Part shown: in pieces, positions 54,724 to 63,188 of the stretch | Position numbering within the stretch: the stretch's first letter is position 1 | How the letters are laid out: each line of letters starts with the position of its first letter | From: Thermodesulfobacterium hydrogeniphilum | GTDB lineage: Bacteria > Desulfobacterota > Thermodesulfobacteria > Thermodesulfobacteriales > Thermodesulfobacteriaceae | Length of the DNA: 64,000 bases | Assembly (NCBI RefSeq): GCF_000746255.1 | Contig: NZ_JQKW01000008.1 | Span: forward strand, 1 to 64,000 | Direction: 5' to 3' | Notes under the pieces: generated by a model | Database searches by the model: none | Seen by the model: the letters and a program-made list of their open reading frames with translations, nothing else | What the model was told of the DNA's origin: nothing | Program-made: the position numbers and the translations under genes

Positions 54724-55326
54724 TTAGAACCAACCTTTTATTTTAAGATAATTATAAATCTCTTGAACAGCTTTTTCTATTGAAATTTTATGACTTTCAA
54801 TAATTAAGTCTGGATTTTCTGGCTCTTCATAGGGTGCAGAAATTCCTGTATATTCTTTTATCAATCCTTCACGAGCTTTTTTATACATTCCCTTTGGATC
54901 CCTCTTTTCACAAACCTCTACAGGACATTTCATATAAACTTCTATAAAGTCTTCTCTCCCTATAATTTGTTTTATAAATTCTCTATCCTTTTTATGAGGA
55001 GATACAAAAGCACAGAGAACTATCAAACCTGCATCTACAAAAAGCTTTGCTACTTCTGCAATTCTTCTCAAATTTTCTTTCCTATCTTCAGAAGAAAACC
55101 CCAGATCTGAATTTAATCCATGTCTAATATTATCTCCATCAAAAACATAAACCTTTATCCCTTTTTCAAAAAGAACTTTTTCAAGGGTATGAGCAATAGT
55201 TGATTTTCCAGAAGAAGGAAGCCCTGTAAACCAGACTACACCACTTTTATGCCCATAAACCCTATTTCTGTCCTCTCTTTTTACAAAACCATCAAACCAA
55301 ACTATGTTATTATTCTTATCTTTCAT
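54724..55326 (-). CDS. cysC: Adenylylsulfate (APS) kinase
   Basis: 200 residues. Walker A VWFTGLPSSGKSTIAH, FDGDNIRHGLNSDLGFSSED, RKENLRRIAEVAKLFVDAGL and KGMYKKAREGLIKEYTGISA are full CysC motifs. Makes PAPS from APS and ATP. In a sulfate reducer APS goes mainly to AprBA; a CysC at the head of a surface-polysaccharide locus that also encodes a sulfotransferase points to PAPS supply for glycan sulfation. The 214 bp downstream hold no gene. Confidence 0.95.
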   Translation of the reverse strand: MKDKNNNIVWFDGFVKREDRNRVYGHKSGVVWFTGLPSSGKSTIAHTLEKVLFEKGIKVYVFDGDNIRHGLNSDLGFSSEDRKENLRRIAEVAKLFVDAGLIVLCAFVSPHKKDREFIKQIIGREDFIEVYMKCPVEVCEKRDPKGMYKKAREGLIKEYTGISAPYEEPENPDLIIESHKISIEKAVQEIYNYLKIKGWF

Positions 55327-55404
55327 TTTTTTTTAAATTCTAAAAAGTTTTATTATAAATTTACCTTATTTAAAAACTTGTGCAACTCTTAAACTCCCGT
55401 GATT

Positions 55405-55698
55405 TTAGAAGTTTCTCTTTTTACTCCAATAAGTAAACACAATAAGAATTCCTATTAAAGTAAAAATTGCTGAAAGAAGAGCAGTAAAAATGAATGTTTG
55501 TCTATCTATTTTCTTTTGCAAATTGTCAAATCGTTTTACAAGAACCTCTTGATTTTTCTCAATCTTGATAAGTTTTTCAGTTGTTTTATTATTTTTAAGC
55601 TCTGATGAAACGTTTACAGCATTCGTAAATTTTGGAAATAAACAAATGCTGAATATAAATACAATTAGTAAAATTAAAATATTCTTTAACCTGTTCAT
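55405..55698 (-). CDS. Small membrane protein with coiled coil
   Basis: 97 residues: signal-anchor or signal peptide (LILLIVFIFSICLFPKF, about 7-24), a coiled coil (LIKIEKNQEVLVKRFDNLQK), then a second helix (FTALLSAIFTLIGILIVFTY, 70-90) and a basic tail. Likely periplasmic helix between two membrane anchors, or a cleaved signal plus one anchor. Function unknown. Confidence 0.75.
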   Translation of the reverse strand: MNRLKNILILLIVFIFSICLFPKFTNAVNVSSELKNNKTTEKLIKIEKNQEVLVKRFDNLQKKIDRQTFIFTALLSAIFTLIGILIVFTYWSKKRNF

Positions 55699-55845
55699 TT
55701 TAATCTCCTATAATTTTGAAATTGTTTTACACATAATTGTAGAATCTATTTTAACAATTTACAAGAGACTAATTGCAAAAATAAAAAGATGATTAAAAAT
55801 AATCCTAAAAATTTTAAAAAATTGAAATATTTTCAAAAAATTAAA

Positions 55846-56769
55846 ATGAAAAATAAAGAAAAACATCTTTTAAAAGTAACTGATGAAGATGCGGGAAAAA
55901 GACTTGATGTATTTATTAAAGAAAAACTTACTGAACTCAGCAGAAATAGAATCAAAAATCTTATAGAAGAAAAATTTATTCTTGTTAATCAAAAAGATTC
56001 TAAACCAAGTTATAAAGTGAAAATTGGAGATGAAATTAAAGTTGAGATTCCACCTGAAAGTGAATTAGAAATAAAACCCAAGGAGGTTCCTTTTGAAATT
56101 ATATATGAAGATGATGATATTGCGGTTATAAATAAACCTGCAGGAATAGTGGTTCATCCTGCTCCCGGACATCATAATGATACTCTGGTGCATGGATTAC
56201 TTTTAAAACTTAAAAATCTCTCAGGTATAGGTGGTAAAATAAGACCGGGTATAGTTCATCGTTTAGATAAAGATACCTCTGGAATTATGTTAGTTGCTAA
56301 AAATGACTTTTCTCATAAAAAGTTGGTAGAAGCTTTTAAAGAAAGAAAAATAAGTAAAACTTATCTGGCTATAGTTTATAAAAACCTGGAAAACAAAAAA
56401 GGTAAAATAGAAAGTTTTATAGGAAGACATCCTGTGCATAGAAAAAAAATGGCTGTTTTAAAGGAAGGAAGGTTAGCTATAACCCTTTATGAAGTAAAAG
56501 AATTCTTATACAAAGCTACAGTAGTTTTTGCTAAACCTGTTACAGGAAGAACTCACCAGCTTAGAGTTCATTTTTCTCATATAGGACATCCTATTCTTGG
56601 AGACCCTGTTTATGGAGGATTAAAGTATGACATTCCTAAACCTCCCAGACTTATGCTTCATGCTTATAAAATTTTCTTTAAGCATCCCCGAACCTTAGAA
56701 AATATGGAATTTATAGCACCAATCCCTAAGGAATTTGAAAAATACATAGAACTTCTTAAAAAGGGGTAA
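55846..56769 (+). CDS. rluD: 23S rRNA pseudouridine synthase, RluD family
   Basis: 307 residues from MKNKEKHLLKVTDEDAGKRL. N-terminal S4 domain, then YEDDDIAVINKPAGIVVHPA and the catalytic RPGIVHRLDKDTSGIMLVAK, TGRTHQLRVHFSHIGHPILG. Isomerises uridines in helix 69 of 23S rRNA in the model enzyme. An upstream ATG at 55789 is in frame, but the extra 19 residues are not family-like. Confidence 0.92.
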   Translation: MKNKEKHLLKVTDEDAGKRLDVFIKEKLTELSRNRIKNLIEEKFILVNQKDSKPSYKVKIGDEIKVEIPPESELEIKPKEVPFEIIYEDDDIAVINKPAGIVVHPAPGHHNDTLVHGLLLKLKNLSGIGGKIRPGIVHRLDKDTSGIMLVAKNDFSHKKLVEAFKERKISKTYLAIVYKNLENKKGKIESFIGRHPVHRKKMAVLKEGRLAITLYEVKEFLYKATVVFAKPVTGRTHQLRVHFSHIGHPILGDPVYGGLKYDIPKPPRLMLHAYKIFFKHPRTLENMEFIAPIPKEFEKYIELLKKG

Positions 56770-56771
56770 AA

Positions 56772-57362
56772 TTGAAAAAAATTGGTATTACAGGCGGAAT
56801 TGCTACAGGAAAAACTACTTTTTTAAATATAATTAAATCTCTGGATTTCCCTGTTTTTTCAAGTGATGAAATTGTAAGAGAACTTTATAAAGAGCCTGAA
56901 ATCAAAGCTCAACTTTTAAAAATTTTTGGACAAGAAATCTTAAATTCTGATGGAGGTATTAATAAAAATAAAATTTTAAAAAAAATTTTAGAAAATTTAG
57001 AACTTAAAACAAAACTGGAAATGCTTTTTCATCCGATAGTAAAAAAGAAATTGTTAGAGTTTTTTAAAGATGCTGAGAAAAATCAGTATAAAATAGCATT
57101 TGCAGAAGTTCCTCTTCTTTTTGAAGCTGGCTGGCAATCTATATTTGATGAAATTTGGGTTATAACCTGTTCAAAAGAAACTCAAATTAAAAGAATAAAA
57201 GAAAAAGGTAATTATGCAGATTTATTTTTTCAGCTTTCTGAAAAGCAGATACCCCTTGAGGAAAAAGAAAAAAAAGCTCACAGAATTTTTTCTTCTGAAA
57301 AATTGCCAGATGAGTTAAAAAAAGAGCTTAAAATTCTCCTAAAGGAATATTTAAAAGGTTAA
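56772..57362 (+). CDS. coaE: Dephospho-CoA kinase
   Basis: 196 residues, TTG start 2 nt after rluD. KKIGITGGIATGKTTFLNII (P-loop), FSSDEIVRELYKEPE, EVPLLFEAGWQSIFDEIWVI (CoA-binding). Last step of CoA synthesis. Overlaps the convergent ribD by 35 bp. Confidence 0.93.
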   Translation: MKKIGITGGIATGKTTFLNIIKSLDFPVFSSDEIVRELYKEPEIKAQLLKIFGQEILNSDGGINKNKILKKILENLELKTKLEMLFHPIVKKKLLEFFKDAEKNQYKIAFAEVPLLFEAGWQSIFDEIWVITCSKETQIKRIKEKGNYADLFFQLSEKQIPLEEKEKKAHRIFSSEKLPDELKKELKILLKEYLKG

Positions 57363-58470
57363 GCCCTGTTTGGGTATAAGCATGAAATAAATAGGAATTG
57401 CCAAGTTTTTTGACATGCAAATCTTTAAGAAATAAAGCTTCATTTAACCGTGTTAAAGGTTCTCTTTCAATAGCCATAATCCCTTTTTTATCTCCTATGA
57501 TAACAGGGCCTACAAAATAAAAAATCTCATCAACCAAATTTTCCTCCAAAACACTTCCATGAATTTTAGCCCCTCCTTCAACCAACAAAGAGGAAATCCC
57601 TTTTTCATAACATTTTTCTAAAAGTGCTTTTAAATCTATTTTATTTCTTTTTAAAGGAAGTCTCCAAACCTCTATTCCTTTATTTTTAAAAACTTCTTCT
57701 TTTTTTAAAGATGCCTTTTCCCCGCAGGCTATAACAGTTTTTTTATCTTTATCTATTTTAAAAATTTTATAATCAGGACTCAAGCTGAGCTTGGTATCCA
57801 AAACAATTCTTACAGGATTTTTCCCTTTTACCAATCTACAAGTAAGTTCAGGATTATCTTTTATAACAGTGTTTTTACCAACTAATATAGCATCGCATAT
57901 ATGTCTTAATTTATGCCCATATTTTCTTGCCTCTTCTCCTGTAATCCATTTTGAGTCTCCTGTAGAGACTGCTATTTTGCCATCTAAGCTCGAAGCAACT
58001 TTCATAATAACCCAGGGCTGTTTCCTTAAAATATAACTCAAAAAAAATCTTGTTAAAATTTTAGCTTCTTTTTCCAAAACCCCTACTTTAACCTCCACAC
58101 CTTTAGATTTCAAAATTTCCAAACCACCTCTGGCTACAGGATTAGGGTCTCTTATAGCGCATATTACTTTAGAAATTCCTACTTCTAAAATTTTTTCTGT
58201 GCAAGGAGGAGTTTTCCCATAATGAGAACAGGGTTCTAAAGTAACATAAAGATGAGCTCCTTTTGTTTTTCCTCCTGCTTTGCAAATTGCTTCTACTTCA
58301 GCATGAGGATAACCATATCTTTTATGATAGCCTTTAGCAATGATTTCCTTAGTTAAAGGATTTACTAAAACAGCACCAACTGCAGGATTGGGAGAAGTAT
58401 AACCCAATCCCTTATATCCTTCTTTTATGGCAATTTTCATAAAATATTCATCAGAAAATTTAATAGACAT
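57328..58470 (-). CDS. ribD: Bifunctional riboflavin biosynthesis deaminase/reductase
   Basis: 380 residues from MSIKFSDEYFMKIAIKEGYK. Zinc deaminase part: HAEVEAICKAGGKTKGAHLY and TLEPCSHYGKTPPCTEKIL. NADPH reductase part: VIMKVASSLDGKIAVSTGDS, WITGEEARKYGHKLRHICDA, LLVEGGAKIHGSVL. The shorter start (ATG at 58470) is chosen; it overlaps the stop of the upstream gene by 1 bp. Confidence 0.94.
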   Translation of the reverse strand: MSIKFSDEYFMKIAIKEGYKGLGYTSPNPAVGAVLVNPLTKEIIAKGYHKRYGYPHAEVEAICKAGGKTKGAHLYVTLEPCSHYGKTPPCTEKILEVGISKVICAIRDPNPVARGGLEILKSKGVEVKVGVLEKEAKILTRFFLSYILRKQPWVIMKVASSLDGKIAVSTGDSKWITGEEARKYGHKLRHICDAILVGKNTVIKDNPELTCRLVKGKNPVRIVLDTKLSLSPDYKIFKIDKDKKTVIACGEKASLKKEEVFKNKGIEVWRLPLKRNKIDLKALLEKCYEKGISSLLVEGGAKIHGSVLEENLVDEIFYFVGPVIIGDKKGIMAIEREPLTRLNEALFLKDLHVKKLGNSYLFHAYTQTGLNLLNIPLGEF

Positions 58471-58925
58471 TATTTTCTTCTGGGACGTAATGATGATATA
58501 TAAAGAAAAGTTTGCAAACGAGACCAATTTATGTTTTTGGTTTCTTTTTTACCCTCTTTCTTAGCCAGTTTAATCTTTTCTGCAACCTTTGGAAAATATT
58601 CTTCCTGAATATTTATAGGTCCTCTGCGGATTTGATTTAAATGGAAAATTAAAGCATTTAACTTTTTAACCTTGCTATAGGCATCACCTACTTCTTCACC
58701 CAAAAGTTCTTCCAGCTTGGCAATTTCTTTTCTCAATTCTACTTCCTTTGGAACAAAACCTGCATTTTTAAGGATTCTGAAAACTATTTTTAATTCTTCC
58801 GGAACAAAGGGATCATCTTTTAAATCTAAAGACTTACCCTTACACTCAAGATTATCAAATTCTCCATTTTCTATAGCCTCTCTAATACGCTCTTCTGCAA
58901 TTTTCTTAAATATAAAGAGACTCAT
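58470..58925 (-). CDS. DUF1992 (DnaJ homologue subfamily C28-like) protein
   Basis: 151 residues: AEERIREAIENGEFDNLECK, GKSLDLKDDPFVPEELKIVF, RILKNAGFVPKEVELRKEI. The GEFDNLxGxGKxLxLDDDPFVPEELRxAYxILKNAG pattern is DUF1992. No J domain. Role unknown. Confidence 0.9.
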   Translation of the reverse strand: MSLFIFKKIAEERIREAIENGEFDNLECKGKSLDLKDDPFVPEELKIVFRILKNAGFVPKEVELRKEIAKLEELLGEEVGDAYSKVKKLNALIFHLNQIRRGPINIQEEYFPKVAEKIKLAKKEGKKETKNINWSRLQTFLYISSLRPRRK

Positions 58926-59536
58926 TTTTTTACAATAAGTTGTGATAATTTATATTCTACTAAACCTGCTTCTTCTGAAGGAAACTCTTTAAGATATTTT
59001 TTATAATATTTTTTAGCAAGAGCAAAGTTTCCGATTTTTTCAGCTGCCCGTGCTATATCCAAATAAGTTAAAAAGTTCAACTCTGGTTCTTTTTTAATAA
59101 CCTCTTTATAAGTTTTTAAAGACTCTTTCCATTTATTTTGATTTTCTAAAACCTTGGCCTCTCCATACAAAATGACACCTTTTATTTCTGCAGGGTATTC
59201 GCTTTTTAATTCCTTTAAAAGATCCTGCATTTTAGCATACTCTTTTTCCTGAAAATAATAATTCCATAATAGAAGAGAAGCTTGAAGTGCAGCTGAAGTG
59301 CCTTTATATTTGTCTTTAACTTCTTTTAAGGCTTTAACAATATTAGGGCTCTTAACTGCTTCCATAAGTTTAAGAGCTGCCCTTTTTTCTTTTTTAGAAT
59401 TATAATAAGTTATCCCTCCCCAGATAATTCCTATTCCAATTAAAGCAAAAATTGATAACAAAATAACACGAAGATTTCTATCAAAAAAAGCAGTTAGCTT
59501 TTCATGAAAAGACAAAAGTTTATCTTCATTTTCCAT
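58922..59536 (-). CDS. YfgM-like membrane-anchored TPR protein
   Basis: 204 residues. One helix (VILLSIFALIGIGIIWGGIT, about 20-40), then periplasmic tetratricopeptide repeats (YGEAKVLENQNKWKESLKTY, FLTYLDIARAAEKIGNFALA). Resembles YfgM/TPR_21 proteins linked to periplasmic chaperone trafficking. Overlaps the next gene by 4 bp. Confidence 0.82.
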   Translation of the reverse strand: MENEDKLLSFHEKLTAFFDRNLRVILLSIFALIGIGIIWGGITYYNSKKEKRAALKLMEAVKSPNIVKALKEVKDKYKGTSAALQASLLLWNYYFQEKEYAKMQDLLKELKSEYPAEIKGVILYGEAKVLENQNKWKESLKTYKEVIKKEPELNFLTYLDIARAAEKIGNFALAKKYYKKYLKEFPSEEAGLVEYKLSQLIVKK

Positions 59537-59552
59537 TTTAATAACTCCTTTT

Positions 59553-60032
59553 TTAATCTTCTACCCCACTAAAGAAATCATCCCATTTAAAAATAAGAGG
59601 TTCTTCTCCTTCTTTTAATACTTGATAATCTACAATTTCTCCTACAATTATCATATGATCCCCAGCTTTAAATTCATCCATAACTCTGCACTCAAAATAA
59701 GCAATAGCATCAAGAAGAACAGGACTTCCATTAAAAGCGGTTTTATAAGAAATGTTTTCAAATTTATTTACCTTTTTTCCGCTTTTAAAACCAAAATGTT
59801 TAGCAAGTTCTATTTGATTTTTGCTCAAAACATTTATACAGAAAATACCAGATTGTTTAATTAGTTCGTAAGTATACCTTTGAGGAGCAATAGCAACAGA
59901 GAGTAATCTCGGTTTAAAGGAAACCTGAGAAACCCATGCTGCAGTCATTCCATTAATTTTATCATTCCATTTTGAAGTGATAACAAAAACTCCCTGAGGA
60001 ATATAAGTAGTAATTAATTTTTGCAATCCCAT
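59553..60032 (-). CDS. Flavin reductase-like FMN-binding protein
   Basis: 159 residues: GVFVITSKWNDKINGMTAAW, VSQVSFKPRLLSVAIAPQRY, TYELIKQSGIFCINVLSKNQ, AGDHMIIVGEIVDYQVLKEG. Flavin_Reduct split-barrel fold. In anaerobes such proteins often serve as NAD(P)H:rubredoxin/flavin oxidoreductases in oxygen defence. Confidence 0.9.
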   Translation of the reverse strand: MGLQKLITTYIPQGVFVITSKWNDKINGMTAAWVSQVSFKPRLLSVAIAPQRYTYELIKQSGIFCINVLSKNQIELAKHFGFKSGKKVNKFENISYKTAFNGSPVLLDAIAYFECRVMDEFKAGDHMIIVGEIVDYQVLKEGEEPLIFKWDDFFSGVED

Positions 60033-60148
60033 AATTTTCTCCTTTAAAGTGATAATATTTTAAGCTATTTTTAAAAATTATTGTAAAGTATTATAAATAT
60101 ATTGTCAAGATGAGGCAGAGTTTGTGTTTATCTTGCTTCTCCAGACTC

Positions 60149-60176
60149 TTGACAAAAGTCAATAAATTGTTACATT
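60149..60176 (+). promoter_or_regulatory. Likely tRNA-Lys promoter
   Basis: TTGACA (60149-60154), 16-bp spacer, TACATT (60171-60176), 17 bp before the tRNA. Confidence 0.5.
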
Positions 60177-60192
60177 TAAAAATTGTATAAAT

Positions 60193-60265
60193 GGGCCGTT
60201 AGCTCAAGTGGTAGAGCAATGGACTCTTAATCCATAGGTTGGAGGTTCGAGTCCTCCACGGCCCA
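60193..60265 (+). tRNA. tRNA-Lys (CTT anticodon)
   Basis: 73 nt: acceptor GGGCCGT/ACGGCCC, anticodon loop CTCTTAA between ATGGA and TCCAT, T arm GGAGGTTCGAGTCCTCC, discriminator A. No CCA encoded. Confidence 0.95.
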
Positions 60266-60373
60266 CTGTTTATCAGAATCCCAAAACGTTGTTTCAAATT
60301 AAATTCTCTTTAGGGAACATTCTGAAGACAAATCTTAGAGATACAAGGAATAAAAGGTTTTAAAATTATTCTT

Positions 60374-61027
60374 ATGGAAGAAAAAGAAATGCTTGGAGAA
60401 CTATTTAAAATCTATAAAAGCATAAAACCACAAATAATTTTACGTTTAAAAGAATTTAAAAATCTGTGGCTAAATGGAAAAGAAGAGGATATTTTTAAAG
60501 AACTTATTTTTTGTTTACTTACACCTCAATCAAAAGCTGAAAAATGCTGGGAATGTGTAAAAAATCTTGAAATGAAAAACCTTTTATTTTCAGAAAATGA
60601 AGAAAAAATTGCAGAAGAGCTTAAAAATGTTCGTTTTAGATTTAATAAAGCAAAATATATTATTGAAGCAAAAAAGAAGTTTGTTATAAAAGATGAATTA
60701 AAAATAAAAAGTTGCATAGAAAATTTTGAAAATCCTATAAAAGCAAGAGATTACCTTGTAACAAATATAAAGGGGCTGGGTTATAAAGAAGCAAGTCATT
60801 TTTTAAGAAATATAGGCCTTGGAGAAAACTTGGCAATACTTGATAGGCATATTCTTAAAAATTTAAAACTACTTAAAATAATCCAAGAGATTCCAAAAAC
60901 CTTATCAAGAAAATGGTATATTGAAATTGAAAATAGAATGAAAAGATTTGCTAAATTTATAAATATTCCCTTATCGCATCTTGATTTTGTGCTATGGTAT
61001 AAAGAAACTGGTAAAATTTTTAAATAA
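60374..61027 (+). CDS. Archaeal-type 8-oxoguanine DNA glycosylase/lyase (Ogg2)
   Basis: 217 residues. ELIFCLLTPQSKAEKCWECV, the helix-hairpin-helix VTNIKGLGYKEASHFLRNIG with the catalytic Lys, and LAILDRHILKNL with the catalytic Asp. Length and motifs match the Ogg2 family of Methanocaldococcus and Thermotoga. Removes 8-oxoguanine from DNA, in keeping with the oxygen-defence genes downstream. Confidence 0.9.
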   Translation: MEEKEMLGELFKIYKSIKPQIILRLKEFKNLWLNGKEEDIFKELIFCLLTPQSKAEKCWECVKNLEMKNLLFSENEEKIAEELKNVRFRFNKAKYIIEAKKKFVIKDELKIKSCIENFENPIKARDYLVTNIKGLGYKEASHFLRNIGLGENLAILDRHILKNLKLLKIIQEIPKTLSRKWYIEIENRMKRFAKFINIPLSHLDFVLWYKETGKIFK

Positions 61028-61036
61028 GAAGTCAAT

Positions 61037-61200
61037 ATGAAATTGCATTATATTCAGCATGTTCCTTTTGAAGGATTGGGTTACATTGAAAATTGGGCAA
61101 AGAAAAAGCTTCAATCTTTATAACCAAAATGTATGAAAATCCTGATTTTTCAAAAACTGAAAGTTTTGATTTTTGGTTATCGGTGAATTTTAAGGTATTC
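61037..61200 (+). pseudogene. Fragment of a class I glutamine-amidotransferase-like protein
   Basis: MKLHYIQHVPFEGLGYIENW then AKKKLQSL and a stop; after a frameshift TKMYENPDFSKTESFDFW continues. This is the start of a GMP-synthase-like GATase-1 protein. The catalytic part is missing. Confidence 0.75.
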
Positions 61201-61212
61201 ATCCTTTTTTGC

Positions 61213-61380
61213 GGTAAAAGCTGAAACTACCTCAAAGATCACTTCAGGATTTTTTTAATAAAAATAGGTGTTTCTGGCTGTATTAATCAGTGTGCAGAAA
61301 ACTGCATTAAAGATCTGGGATTCCATGGATTGAGAAGTGGCTGGGTAGTTACTGTGTATAGATGTTATATGAATTTTTAA
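61213..61380 (+). pseudogene. Fragment of a nitrite/sulfite reductase-type iron-sulfur domain
   Basis: Frame with one TGA: CGKS, stop, NYLKDHFRIFLIKIGVSGCI then NQCAENCIKDLGFHGLRSGW and a stop at 61378. IKIGVSGCxNxCAxxxIxDxG is the siroheme-[4Fe-4S] binding segment of the nitrite/sulfite reductase family. Only about 55 codons remain. Confidence 0.78.
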
Positions 61381-61506
61381 AGTTAAAATAATTTTATAAA
61401 AATTTTAAAATTAACTTGAATTTTAATAACTAAGACTTATAATTTAAATTAATAAAAGAGTTCTATTTAATTGAAATTTTTAAATAATTTTTTTAGGAGA
61501 TAGGTT

Positions 61507-61917
61507 ATGCCTTTTATGGAGTGGAATGACAAATTATTAACAGGTGTAAAAGAATGTGATGAGCAACACAAAAAATTGGTAAATCTTATAAATGAACTCT
61601 ATGAAGCTATGAAACAAGGAAAAGGAAAAGAAATTATAGATAAAATTCTTAATGAATTAGCCAGTTATGCAGATTATCATTTTTCTACAGAAGAAAAGCT
61701 CATGACCAAATATGGGTATCCTGAGCTTTCCATTCATAAAAAGGAACATGAAAGTTTTAAAAAGAAAGTTAAGGAATTTATAGAGAGAAAAGCTAAAGGT
61801 GAGGTAACTCTTTCTGTAGAAATAATGAATTTTTTAAAGGATTGGTTATTTCATCATATTATGGAAACTGATAAGAAATATGGACCTTTTCTTTCTCAGA
61901 AATTGGGCATTAAGTAA
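61507..61917 (+). CDS. Bacteriohemerythrin
   Basis: 136 residues. Di-iron ligands visible: VKECDEQHKKLVNLINELYE (His), YADYHFSTEEKLM (His and Glu), HKKEHESFKK (two His) and WLFHHIMETDKKYG (His and Asp). Binds O2 reversibly; in microaerobic or anaerobic bacteria it stores or scavenges oxygen. First of three oxygen-defence genes on the plus strand. Confidence 0.95.
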   Translation: MPFMEWNDKLLTGVKECDEQHKKLVNLINELYEAMKQGKGKEIIDKILNELASYADYHFSTEEKLMTKYGYPELSIHKKEHESFKKKVKEFIERKAKGEVTLSVEIMNFLKDWLFHHIMETDKKYGPFLSQKLGIK

Positions 61918-61963
61918 ATAAAAAAAGATTTAAAATCAAAAAAATTTTTTAAAGGGGATTTCT

Positions 61964-62344
61964 ATGACAAAAAGATTTCAAATTTATAAATGTTTGGTAT
62001 GTGGCAACATAGTAGAGGTTTTACATGGAGGCAAGGGAGAGCTTGTTTGCTGCAATCAGCCAATGCATCTTTATCAAGAAAATACTACAGATGCAGCCAA
62101 GGAAAAACATGTTCCTGTAATAGAAAAAGTAGAAGGTGGATATAAAGTAAAGGTAGGGAGTGTTCCTCATCCTATGGAAGAAAAACATTATATTGAATGG
62201 ATTGAGCTTATTGCTGATGGAAAAGTTTATAGAAAATTTCTAAATCCCGGTGATATACCTGAGGCAATTTTTGAAATTAAAGCAAAAAAAGTTGCAGCCA
62301 GAGAATATTGCAATTTACATGGTTTATGGAAGGCAGAGGGTTAA
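61964..62344 (+). CDS. dfx: Desulfoferrodoxin (superoxide reductase, two-iron type)
   Basis: 126 residues. Centre I desulforedoxin-like ligands in YKCLVCGN and ELVCCNQPM. Centre II ligands in [23 protein letters not shown] and [10 protein letters not shown] (four His, one Cys). Reduces superoxide to peroxide without making O2. Its product is a substrate for the peroxiredoxin 27 bp downstream. The centre II cysteine is a normal TGC codon, not TGA. Confidence 0.96.
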   Translation: MTKRFQIYKCLVCGNIVEVLHGGKGELVCCNQPMHLYQENTTDAAKEKHVPVIEKVEGGYKVKVGSVPHPMEEKHYIEWIELIADGKVYRKFLNPGDIPEAIFEIKAKKVAAREYCNLHGLWKAEG

Positions 62345-62370
62345 AAATTATATAAAGGAGGAGGGAAATT

Positions 62371-62985
62371 ATGGCGATAAAAGTAGGATCACCAGCACCA
62401 GATTTTAAGGCAATGGCATTTGTAAATGGAAAGTTTAAAGAGATAAAACTTTCAGATTACAAAGGCAAATGGGTAATTTTATGCTTTTATCCAGCTGATT
62501 TTACATTTGTTTGACCTACAGAGATTACCGCAGTTGCGGTAAAGTATGACGAAATTAAAAAACTTGATGCAGAAGTATTGGCTATAAGCACAGATACTCA
62601 GTTTGTTCACAAAATCTGGCAAGAAGTTGAACTCAGCAAGATGGTAGAGGGTGGAGTGCCTTATCCTCTGGTTTCTGATCCAGGTGGAAAAATCGGAAGC
62701 ATGTATGGAGTTTATGATGAATCTGCTGGAATTAATGTAAGAGGAAGATTTATTATTGATCCAGATGGTATTATTCAAGCAATGGAAATTTTATCTCCAC
62801 CAGTTGGTAGAAATGTAAATGAGCTTATCAGACAATTACAAGCTTATCAGCATGTGCGTAAGACTGGAGGTAAAGAAGTATGTCCTGCTGGTTGGAGGCC
62901 AGGTAAAACTATTCTTAAACCAGGTCCTGATTTAGTGGGTAATGTCTGGAAAGTGTGGAAACCAAGCGAAGCTTTTGAAGAGTAA
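62371..62985 (+). CDS. Selenocysteine-containing peroxiredoxin (AhpC/Prx1 type)
   Basis: 204 residues if TGA 62512-62514 is read as selenocysteine (residue 48). [20 protein letters not shown], then [35 protein letters not shown]. The family reads FYPxDFTFVCPTE, so the TGA replaces exactly the peroxidatic Cys. Downstream: [36 protein letters not shown] and a C-terminal Cys171 in EVCPAGW, the resolving position. AGGAGG precedes the ATG by 7 nt. The frame stays open and fully family-like after the TGA, which argues against a pseudogene. Simple gene callers would begin inside, at 62578, and lose the active site. Confidence 0.93.
62512..62542 (+). promoter_or_regulatory. Selenocysteine UGA and candidate bacterial SECIS hairpin
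   Basis: TGA at 62512-62514. Perfect 8-bp inverted repeat TTACCGCA (62525-62532) and TGCGGTAA (62535-62542) around GT. With two pairs opened the apical loop is CAGTTG or AGTT with G at 62533, 19 nt after the UGA, inside the spacing described for bacterial SECIS elements, which need a stem and a G in the apical loop. Confidence 0.8.
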
Positions 62986-63000
62986 ACTTTTAAAGACTAT

Positions 63001-63031
63001 GCGGGAGAAATCCCCGCTTTTATTTATTTTT
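63001..63031 (+). terminator. Rho-independent terminator after the peroxiredoxin gene
   Basis: Stem GCGGG (63001-63005) with CCCGC (63013-63017), 7-nt loop, then TTTTATTTATTTTTT. Confidence 0.8.
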
Positions 63032-63188
63032 TAAATGTCCTTTTTAAAAAATCTGAAATGTTTGATCTACAGAAATTAAATAATCTTTTTATAAATTCTT
63101 AATAGAGTATTGCAAAATTCCGTTTTTGGGTATTATATTAACAATTAGTATTTAATATAAAAATTAGATATCCAAGGAGGGATCAAAA

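Larger units (their letters stand above)
61028..61506. other. 479-bp gap holding two gene fragments
   Basis: Contains the two pseudogene fragments listed separately (61037-61200 and 61213-61380). After 61380 there is only AT-rich sequence up to the bacteriohemerythrin ribosome binding site (AGGAGATAGG). Confidence 0.7.

Noticed and set aside
62578-62985. Short stand-alone protein starting at [12 protein letters not shown]
   Set aside because: It is the C-terminal two thirds of the peroxiredoxin. The upstream frame with the start, ribosome binding site and active-site region is complete apart from the recoded TGA.
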